Of a stretch of 64,000 bases of DNA, positions 57,863-64,000 are shown piece by piece. Made by a program: the position numbers and the translations under genes. The notes beneath the pieces were generated by a model, which was not told the DNA's origin, searched no databases, and worked only from the letters and a program-made list of their open reading frames with translations. The stretch lies in the NCBI RefSeq assembly GCF_013402815.2, contig NZ_CP058601.1:1-64000 (forward strand), in the 5' to 3' direction. The stretch is from Natrinema halophilum (GTDB lineage: Archaea > Halobacteriota > Halobacteria > Halobacteriales > Natrialbaceae). Within the stretch, counting starts at the first letter, position 1. Each line of letters begins with the position of its first letter.

Positions 57863-58627
57863 GTGCAACTGGTGGGCTACGAACCGAGCGGGACCGGCTC
57901 CACACTCCTTCTGAGCAACGCTGATTCTGGTCAGCGTTCGATCGAGCACCAGACCCTCGAACCCGGCACCACCCTCTCCTTCTCGCTCGGGGACCGCCAC
58001 TGCGCCGGGACCATCACCGACGGCGAGCACATCCCGTGTAAGCGACCGTCGGCACCCTACTGCGAACACCATACGAGTACGTGGATCTGCGCCCGCTGTA
58101 CGGGCACCTGCCTGAAAGACGAGATGGACTGTTACGAGGACCACGCCGTCTACATCGCCGCGTTCGCCCCGGATACGTTCAAAGTCGGTGTGACCCGTGA
58201 GTGGCGCCTCGAGACCCGGTTGCGAGAACAGGGTGCCGACCGCGCGGTCCACGTTCACACCGTTTCGAACGGCCGAATCGCGCGCGAACTCGAAGCCGAA
58301 ATCGCCAAGCGGCTGATCGACCGCGTCAGGACCGGTCCGAAAATAGCGGCACTCGCCGCCGACGTCGACGAAGATGCCTGGTCGTCTCTCCAGTCCGAGT
58401 TCGACGTCGTCGACCGATTCGACTTCGACTACGGGTTCGACCTCGAGGCCCGGCCGGTCCGCGAGACGTTGGCTTCGGGGTCCGTCGTCGGCGTCAAGGG
58501 ACGGCTTCTGGTCCTCGAGAACGGTGGAACGACCTACGCCGTCGACATGCGCGATCTGGTCGGCTACGACCTCGAGGACGGGACGGCAGACCGTAATCTT
58601 CAGTCATCGTTGGAATCGTTCGGATAG
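57863..58627 (+). CDS. DUF2797-family protein
   Basis: This 254-aa protein has a Cys/His-rich region in its first half (RHCAGTI, IPCKRPSAPYCEHHTSTWICARCTGTCLKDEMDC), which suggests zinc binding. A segment VYIAAFAPDTFKVGVTREWRLETRLREQGADRAVHV follows, with a strand-helix order reminiscent of GIY-YIG endonucleases. The C-terminal part is beta-rich. Start is GTG 57863, since the protein then begins at its first strand. The relation to GIY-YIG is an inference; no enzymatic activity is established. Confidence 0.85.
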   Translation: MQLVGYEPSGTGSTLLLSNADSGQRSIEHQTLEPGTTLSFSLGDRHCAGTITDGEHIPCKRPSAPYCEHHTSTWICARCTGTCLKDEMDCYEDHAVYIAAFAPDTFKVGVTREWRLETRLREQGADRAVHVHTVSNGRIARELEAEIAKRLIDRVRTGPKIAALAADVDEDAWSSLQSEFDVVDRFDFDYGFDLEARPVRETLASGSVVGVKGRLLVLENGGTTYAVDMRDLVGYDLEDGTADRNLQSSLESFG

Positions 58628-58749
58628 TCGACACCGGTCGTCGAGACAGTGATCTGACAGGGGAGTATCGTACGTGGTAGCAGCACCCGGCCTCGAACCA
58701 CCTGTTGCAAAACGGAGGTGTTTTTCGATTCGGGCACTCAATCATCAGT

Positions 58750-59451
58750 ATGGTCATCGCGCTGGAAATGGGATGGCGACACCTCCTCTTCGAGAACTGG
58801 CTGGTTGATCCGGCCGTGATCGAGGCCCACCTCCCCGAAGCGCTCGCGGCCGACGTATACGACGGGTCCGCCTGGCTCTCGGTGATCCCGTTTACCAACG
58901 TTGCAGTGCGGCCGAAGGGAGTCCCGAAACGGGCGGGCATTCAGCTGCCGGAAATTAACGTCAGAACGTACGTCACTCGCGACGGTGTTCCGAGCGTCTA
59001 CTTCTTCAGTCTCGACGCGCAGGGACTGGCGAGCGTCGTCGGCGCACGGTACTTCCATCACTTGCCGTACTATTATGCTCGTATTTCGATCGACGGAACG
59101 GACGGGAAGGTACGGTTCCGGAGCCGACGACGCCATCCCGGTGCACGACCCGCCAACTACGAGGCTACCTACTGGCCGACCGGGGAACCGATCTCGGCTC
59201 CGGACGATCCGCTGGGATCGTTCCTCGTCGAGCGCTACCGATTTTACACGCAATCCCCGGACGGATCGCTCCGATATACCGACGTCGACCACGAACCGTG
59301 GACGCTGTATCCGGCCGCTGCCGACGTGGAAACGAATACGTTGCTGACCGCCGACGGGTTCGCCCACCCGACGTCCGAGCCGGTCTATTTCTACAGTCCG
59401 GGCCTCGACGTCGTTGCGTTTCCGAGTCAGCGCCGTGAAGAACGAAAGTGA
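58750..59451 (+). CDS. DUF2071 (YqjF-like) protein
   Basis: This 233-aa protein has the DUF2071 pattern: MGWRHLLFENWLVDPAVIEAHLPEAL, then WLSVIPFTNVAVRPKGVP, LPEINVRTYVTRDGVPSVYFFSLDAQG and FLVERYRFYTQSPDGSLRYTDVDHEPW. Members share an acetoacetate-decarboxylase-like fold and are uncharacterised. ATG 58750 is used, giving an N terminus close to the family. No signal peptide or membrane segment is seen. Confidence 0.88.
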   Translation: MVIALEMGWRHLLFENWLVDPAVIEAHLPEALAADVYDGSAWLSVIPFTNVAVRPKGVPKRAGIQLPEINVRTYVTRDGVPSVYFFSLDAQGLASVVGARYFHHLPYYYARISIDGTDGKVRFRSRRRHPGARPANYEATYWPTGEPISAPDDPLGSFLVERYRFYTQSPDGSLRYTDVDHEPWTLYPAAADVETNTLLTADGFAHPTSEPVYFYSPGLDVVAFPSQRREERK

Positions 59452-59683
59452 TCGAATACGGAATGGAAGAATATTGAAATCCTGTTCGACAGAGAAACGA
59501 GGTCGTGACCGGGATGAGAGCCAGGGAAAGACGAATGTGGACGATTGACGGGTGGAAAGAGAGACACGCGTACACTCGAGCCGACCCCACATCGATACCC
59601 CCTTCTCGTCGAAGCCACACCAATCGAATCCGAAAATGGATATCCGTAATCCCCTAATATAGGGCCCGATTTATACTATTCAA

Positions 59684-60151
59684 ATGACGTACGAACACCT
59701 CGATACGGACCTCGTAAACGAACTGCTCAACGACGGCCGTGCCAGCCTTCGAAGCCTCGCCGAAGAACTTGACGTTTCTGTTACTACCGTTTCCAACCAC
59801 CTCTCCGAACTCGAGGATGAGAACGTCATTCGCGGATACACGCCGGTCGTCGACTACGATTCGGCGGGATACGACGTTACTGCCGTGATGCAGCTCAAAG
59901 CCGAGGGTGACGCGCTCCCCGAAATCACCGACTCGTTGAAAGACCATCGCCAGATGATCTCGGTGTACGAGGTCACCGGGGATTACGACGTGATCGCTAT
60001 CGGCAAGTTCAAAAATACGGACGACATGAACGAGGAGATCAAATCGATCATCACCGACCCCGATATCAATCGATCGAACACCAGCATCGTCCTCAACGCC
60101 GTCGCGGAAAACGAGCAGTTCGAACTCGATACCGACGGCGGCAGTGACTGA
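59684..60151 (+). CDS. lrpA: Lrp/AsnC-family transcriptional regulator
   Basis: This 155-aa protein has an N-terminal HTH ([53 protein letters not shown]). A RAM (ligand-binding/oligomerisation) domain follows ([55 protein letters not shown]). Such proteins control amino-acid and energy metabolism; which haloarchaeal Lrp this is cannot be decided. It is preceded by an AT-rich promoter stretch (cctaatatagggcccgatttatac, 59653-59677) and stands alone. Confidence 0.93.
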   Translation: MTYEHLDTDLVNELLNDGRASLRSLAEELDVSVTTVSNHLSELEDENVIRGYTPVVDYDSAGYDVTAVMQLKAEGDALPEITDSLKDHRQMISVYEVTGDYDVIAIGKFKNTDDMNEEIKSIITDPDINRSNTSIVLNAVAENEQFELDTDGGSD

Positions 60152-60356
60152 CGACGTCCGGTCGAGACTTCCGTTCGTTTCGGCCTCGAGACGCGCTCGT
60201 ACCTGAATCGCCTGATCTGGCGCCCCCGTCACGGACTGCAGTTTACCGGTCGCGCAGTACTGCAATTTCCGAGCACCCATTCCTTGCACACGTGCGAGCA
60301 GAAAGCACCGCCAGTCGAGGGCGGTGAAGCCGCAAAAACCGGACTCGCGGACGCGG

Positions 60357-61970
60357 TTATCCCTGCCCGACCATCCCGTCTTCGTCCTCCCATTCCGTTT
60401 CGCGGAGTTCGTACTTCTGAACTTTCCCCGTCGTCGTCTTCGGGAGGGTTTTGACGAATTCGACGCGGTGGACGACCTTGTAGCCCGCGAGCCGTTCGCG
60501 CGTAAAGTCGGTCAGTTCGTCCTCGGAAACTGGCGGGTTCTGCGGGTCATCGTTCGTCGGCACCACGAACGCTTTTGGCGTCTCACCCCACTTCTCGCTC
60601 GGCGATGGGATTACCGCTACGTCCGACACGTCCGGATGGTCGAACAGGGTATCCTCGAGTTCGATGCTCGAGATGTTTTCACCGCCGGAGATGATGATGT
60701 CTTTCTCGCGGTCCTGAATCGCGATCATACCGTCTTCGTTGACGACGGCCAGGTCGCCGGTGTGGAACCAGCCGTCGCGCTTTTCGGTGAACGCCTTCTC
60801 GGTTTCGTCGGGCTTCTCCCAGTAGCCCTCCATGACCTGATTGCCCCGAACGAGTATTTCCCCGACCGTTTCGTCATCCCACGGGACTTCGGTTCCGTCG
60901 TCGTCGACGACTTCGACTTCGGTAGCGAGGGGAGCGATCCCCTGCCGTTTCTTCAGTCCGAAGCGAGTATCGCTGTCCTCGTCGATCAGCCGCCGGGTCG
61001 CGGAGGTGCCGATCAACGGTCCCGTCTCGGTCGCCCCGTAGAGCTGACGGAAGTGCCAGCCGAACTCCTCTTCGACCGTTTCGATGACGCTCTCGGGCGG
61101 CGCTGACCCCGCCGCGGTAACGCGCATCGGCGCGTCTCCCTCGGTCGCAACGTCGTTTTCCTGTCGGTACTCGTCGAGCAGGCTCAGGACCGTCGGGGCA
61201 CAACAGAGGAACGAGACGTCCTCGACGGTAATCTGACGGAATATCTCCTCGGCATCGACGCCTCGCGTACAGACGTGTTTCGCTCCCATTCCCGTAATAG
61301 CGTAGATGTGGCCCCAGCCGTTGACGTGGAACATCGGGAGCGTCCATAGGTAGACGTCGTCGTCCCGGATCTCGTGGTGAATCGTCACGAGTTGGGCATG
61401 TAGCGATTCGGTTCTGTGAGTCCGCATTACGCCTTTGGGATCGCCGGTCGTCCCGGAGGTGTAATTGATCGTGATGACCTCGTCTTCGCTCATCTCCGGG
61501 CGCTCGTAGGTCGGTTCCGCGCCGTCGATGAGCGTCTCGAAGTCCTCCCAGTCTCCATCGACCGCGGACGCATCGTTCGTGATGAACGTCTCCACCGGAA
61601 CCTCGTCTCGGATCGCCTCTATCTGCTCGGCGAATTCGTAGTCGGCCACGACCGCTTTTACGCCGGCGTCGTTGAGCATGTACTCGTAGTCTTCGGGCAT
61701 CAATCGGTAGTTGAGCGGCGTGTGAATCGCCCCGAGTTGCATGATCCCGTAGGCCGACTCGAGGTGATAGTGGGTGTTCGGATCGAGTACCGCCACGCGG
61801 TCTCCCTTCTCGATCCCACGCGATTGGAGGACCGCGGACAGTCGATCGACTCGATCGCCGAATTCGTCGTACGTGAATCGGTCTCCCGTCGTGGCTACGA
61901 TCGCCTCTTCGTCGCCGTAGTACGTGCGGGCCCGGTCGAGGAAATCAGTCACGAGAAGCGGGACTTCCAT
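60357..61970 (-). CDS. Acyl-CoA synthetase (AMP-forming)
   Basis: This 537-aa enzyme of the ANL superfamily has the P-loop motif YTSGTTGDPKGV, the A5 motif (QLYGATETGPLIG), the A7/A8 motifs (WFHTGDLAVVNEDGMIAIQDREKDIIISGGENIS) and the C-terminal Lys loop (LPKTTTGKVQKYEL). It activates a carboxylic acid to an acyl-CoA through acyl-AMP. It is most like medium/long-chain fatty-acid--CoA ligases, but chain length is unknown. It converges on the Lrp gene and is divergent from the HTH-receiver gene. A promoter-like ctatatattatt lies about 20 bases upstream of its start. Confidence 0.93.
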   Translation of the reverse strand: MEVPLLVTDFLDRARTYYGDEEAIVATTGDRFTYDEFGDRVDRLSAVLQSRGIEKGDRVAVLDPNTHYHLESAYGIMQLGAIHTPLNYRLMPEDYEYMLNDAGVKAVVADYEFAEQIEAIRDEVPVETFITNDASAVDGDWEDFETLIDGAEPTYERPEMSEDEVITINYTSGTTGDPKGVMRTHRTESLHAQLVTIHHEIRDDDVYLWTLPMFHVNGWGHIYAITGMGAKHVCTRGVDAEEIFRQITVEDVSFLCCAPTVLSLLDEYRQENDVATEGDAPMRVTAAGSAPPESVIETVEEEFGWHFRQLYGATETGPLIGTSATRRLIDEDSDTRFGLKKRQGIAPLATEVEVVDDDGTEVPWDDETVGEILVRGNQVMEGYWEKPDETEKAFTEKRDGWFHTGDLAVVNEDGMIAIQDREKDIIISGGENISSIELEDTLFDHPDVSDVAVIPSPSEKWGETPKAFVVPTNDDPQNPPVSEDELTDFTRERLAGYKVVHRVEFVKTLPKTTTGKVQKYELRETEWEDEDGMVGQG

Positions 61971-62287
61971 GTACGCAAGCGTTGCCGTCTCTATATATTA
62001 TTTGTTCCGGATCAATCCCATTTTCGCGGTTCAATCCAACCGACTGTCCAGCGGCGGTTCATATCGGCTACCAAAACCGTTGAAACCGCCAGGCGAAATC
62101 GTCACCGATTCGGACGGTGAATAGTCGGTTCAAGCGATGCTGAACACAGCGAATGCGAGTAATAAATCCAGTTGCTAACAAAAACGGACGAATGTGAGCA
62201 TTGTGTCTATGAATAGTTATGATTTGATGGAATATCCGCTCAATGGTGGATAAATCTTATTCAAGGAGAGGACGCTATGCAGCATAT
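61971..62287. other. Divergent promoter region
   Basis: This is a 317-base region with AT-rich promoter stretches for the leftward acyl-CoA synthetase (atatattattt near 61995) and the rightward HTH-receiver gene (ataaatctta near 62250). I see no operator repeat and no RNA gene. Confidence 0.4.
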
Positions 62288-63073
62288 ATGAACGAGAATC
62301 ACGGGAGGAACGAGGACCGCAGGAGAGATGAAATCTCGAGTGACGATCTATTCGACGTCCTTTCCGACGAAAAACGACGAGCGGTGCTGTTCCACCTTCG
62401 CCAACATGGAGCCGCGACGGTCGACGAACTCGTCGACGTACTCGTCGGTATCGGCGAGGGAAACTTTACGGAGAGCGGCCGTGAGCACGTCTTTATCTCG
62501 TTGTATCATGTTCACCTGCCTAAACTCGCAGGACAGGGGCTCATCTCATACGATCCGGACGACCAAATCGTCGAGTTCACGGCCACCAGTGACGATGTCG
62601 ATGAGTGGCTCGACCTGGCGGTCCGTCGTGATATAGCGATCGAGAGACTCTCCGAAACGCGCGGCCGAAAAGACGATCTGGAGACGATTCGAGTGTTGCT
62701 TACCGACGACGAACCGGGTCTCCCCGAAACCGTTGCGGCATACGTCGAGCGCGAGTACGACGAGATGGAGATAACAACTGCGACCAGCACGAGTGAAGCG
62801 GTAAATCACCTCGAGGAGGAGTCGTTCGATTGTATCGTAAGCGACTACAAGATGCCGGGCATCAGCGGATTGGACTTCCTCAAGACAGTCCGCGAGAGTG
62901 ACGGGACGATTCCGTTCATCCTCTTCACTGCCAAGGGGAGCGAAGAGGTCGCCAGTCAGGCCATTACGAACGGTGTCTCCGACTACGTCACGAAGAGCAC
63001 GGACACCGCTCAGTTCGACGAACTGGCCGATCGGATCCGAAAGGCTGTCGGCCAAAACGGCGATACTGACTAA
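62288..63073 (+). CDS. HTH (DUF7344-like)-receiver protein
   Basis: This 261-aa protein has an N-terminal winged HTH of the haloarchaeal DUF7344 type (DDLFDVLSDEKRRAVLFHLRQHGAATVDELVDVL, LPKLAGQGLISYD) and a C-terminal receiver domain from about residue 133. In the receiver, LLTDDEP (D140, D141), SDYKMPG with phospho-acceptor D186, LFTAKGSEE (Thr) and YVTKS (Lys) are all present, so it should be phosphorylated. The order HTH-receiver is opposite to classic response regulators. ATG 62288 is preferred. The following gene, 17 bases on, begins with a related receiver, so the two likely form one signalling unit. Confidence 0.85.
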   Translation: MNENHGRNEDRRRDEISSDDLFDVLSDEKRRAVLFHLRQHGAATVDELVDVLVGIGEGNFTESGREHVFISLYHVHLPKLAGQGLISYDPDDQIVEFTATSDDVDEWLDLAVRRDIAIERLSETRGRKDDLETIRVLLTDDEPGLPETVAAYVEREYDEMEITTATSTSEAVNHLEEESFDCIVSDYKMPGISGLDFLKTVRESDGTIPFILFTAKGSEEVASQAITNGVSDYVTKSTDTAQFDELADRIRKAVGQNGDTD

Positions 63074-63090
63074 CGACGTTTCTCGAGTAG

Positions 63091-64000
63091 ATGAGCACCG
63101 AACTGGAATCCGACCGCACACGCTCAGTTTGTATCCTTTGTGTCGACGACGATCCAGGCTTCGTCGCGCTGATCTCGAAGCTGTTAGAGCGAGAATCTGA
63201 TCAGTTCACGACGATTACGTCCACGAGCGGTCCAGAAGCGCTCGATCACCTGCAATCGGAGTCGATTGACTGTGTGGTGAGCGATTACCAGATGCCCGGG
63301 ATGGACGGGCTGGAATTTCTCGATCACGTCCGTGCCGAGTACGGTGATCTCCCGTTCATCCTCTTTACGAGCAAAGGCAGCGAGGAGATCGCCAGCGAGG
63401 CAATCTCTCGAGGTGTCACCGATTACCTCCAGAAGGGATCGAATACCGAACTGTACGAAGTGCTCGCCAATCGGGTCCAGAACGCGGTCGCCCAGTACCA
63501 GAGCCAACGCGCCCAGCAGTGGTTACTCGAACTCGCCGAAAACACGGATCAGATTCTTTTTATCTGCTCGCACGACTGGAGCGAGTTGCTGTACGTAAAT
63601 TCCACGTACGAGGACATCTCCGGTCGTTCGATTACCGCCCTTCGGACCGATCCGACGGATATGGTAAGTGCTGTTCACCCCGACGACCGTGAGCAGGTAC
63701 GGGACGCCATGGAGACGGTTTCGGCTGGTGAACCGGTCGATCTTACGTTCCGTGTCAATCCCGACGAACAGTACCAGCGGTGGCTCCGAATCCGTGGAGA
63801 GCCGATTTTCGACGACGAGGGAGCAGTCGTTCGGCTCATCGGTTTCGGGACCGACATCACCGAGGAACAGCGGAGCCGACAGCGCCGTGAGCGCCAACAA
63901 CAGACGCTCGTCGAACTGGCTACCGACGAGGCAGTCACGACCGGAGACCTCGAAACGGCTGCCCGACGGATCACCGAAACCTCGGCGCACGTACTCGACG
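63091..64000 (+). CDS. Receiver-PAS sensor protein, probable histidine kinase (truncated by window end)
   Basis: The gene starts at ATG 63091 and is open to the end of the window (303 codons seen). Residues about 12-125 form a receiver with CVDDDPG and phospho-acceptor D65 (SDYQMPGMDG). A PAS domain follows at about 150-265 (NTDQILFICSHDWSELLYVNSTYEDISGR, VHPDDREQV, RWLRIRGEPIFDDEGAVVRLIGFGTDITEE). The start of a GAF-like helix follows (TLVELATDEAVTTGDLETAARRITE). In haloarchaea this order usually ends in HisKA and HATPase_c domains, which would lie beyond the window. It lies 17 bases after the HTH-receiver gene. Confidence 0.85.
   Translation, partial: MSTELESDRTRSVCILCVDDDPGFVALISKLLERESDQFTTITSTSGPEALDHLQSESIDCVVSDYQMPGMDGLEFLDHVRAEYGDLPFILFTSKGSEEIASEAISRGVTDYLQKGSNTELYEVLANRVQNAVAQYQSQRAQQWLLELAENTDQILFICSHDWSELLYVNSTYEDISGRSITALRTDPTDMVSAVHPDDREQVRDAMETVSAGEPVDLTFRVNPDEQYQRWLRIRGEPIFDDEGAVVRLIGFGTDITEEQRSRQRRERQQQTLVELATDEAVTTGDLETAARRITETSAHVLD

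Noticed and set aside
60152-60356. Possible tRNA or small RNA in the convergent gap after the Lrp gene
   Set aside because: Short pairings exist (gactgcagtttac / gtactgcaattt) but no cloverleaf, T-loop or other family pattern.
1-64000. CRISPR arrays, rRNA genes, complete tRNA genes or a replication origin
   Set aside because: No regularly spaced direct repeats, no rRNA-like sequence, no tRNA cloverleaf, and no orc1/cdc6 gene with origin repeats were seen in the window.

Overview
The window looks like chromosomal DNA of a halophilic archaeon (class Halobacteria). Proteins are strongly acidic with few lysines. Third codon positions are mostly G/C. Many starts lie about 25-35 bases downstream of an archaeal TATA box without a clear ribosome binding site. 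The gene set is archaeal/haloarchaeal: Cdc48, PAN, Mre11-Rad50, family B DNA polymerase, SRP 7S RNA, RNase P component 4, Pcc1 and S3Ae. Long acidic inserts and the style of the small conserved proteins suggest a member of the Natrialbales, but that is only an impression.

Layout. 0.1-5.5 kb: Cdc48 AAA+ ATPase, an SRP 7S RNA gene recognised from its helix-8 motif and terminal pairing, a lipoprotein, and a leftward rnp4-yhbY-mscS group. 5.7-10.5 kb: two paralogous Tat lipoproteins of the peptide-binding (SBP_bac_5) family flank a PAP2 phosphatase. Both are circularly permuted: the block that normally ends the family sits at the N terminus. No ABC permease or ATPase gene is beside them. 10.6-13 kb: PAN, a Gly/Met-rich companion and a divergent winged-helix gene. 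13.1-15.1 kb: a solo TnpB (IS1341-type) element, then a zinc-ribbon membrane protein gene broken by a one-base frameshift. 15.2-20.5 kb: mre11-rad50 facing three small haloarchaeal genes. 20.6-25.1 kb: carboxylesterase and polB. 25.1-28.5 kb: an AT-richer island with a 30-bp tandem repeat, a beta-helix protein and a Tat-exported partner.

28.5-33.5 kb: sufC-sufB-sufD, then a ferritin-like protein and a DtxR/SirR-type metal regulator. 33.6-38.7 kb: an LTD/phospholipase D-like protein, a coiled-coil/HEAT protein, archaetidylserine synthase, a halocyanin-like lipoprotein and an ABM monooxygenase. 38.8-41.5 kb: leftward operon rps15-recJ-like-pcc1-rps3ae, in which the RecJ-like protein lacks the DHH motif. 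41.8-45.8 kb: type IV pilus-type ATPase and membrane platform. 45.9-51.5 kb: small conserved proteins, an ABC ATPase with a perfect TTAGGC/GCCTAA palindrome at its promoter, a DUF998 membrane protein, UPF0058 and a 901-aa acidic/coiled-coil protein. 51.9-60.2 kb: HTH protein, purA, Trm112-like protein, CbiX with its DR2241 partner, DUF2797 and DUF2071 proteins and an Lrp-type regulator. 60.4-64 kb: acyl-CoA synthetase, then an HTH-receiver protein followed by a receiver-PAS(-GAF) sensor cut by the window edge.

Functional themes: protein quality control (Cdc48, PAN), DNA repair and replication (Mre11-Rad50, PolB, RecJ-like), iron and Fe-S handling (Suf, ferritin-like, DtxR-type regulator, ABC ATPase with an operator-like palindrome), and surface/export functions (Tat lipoproteins, pilus motor, PssA, LTD-PLD). 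The most unusual signal is the pair of permuted binding proteins around a PAP2 phosphatase, with matching promoters.
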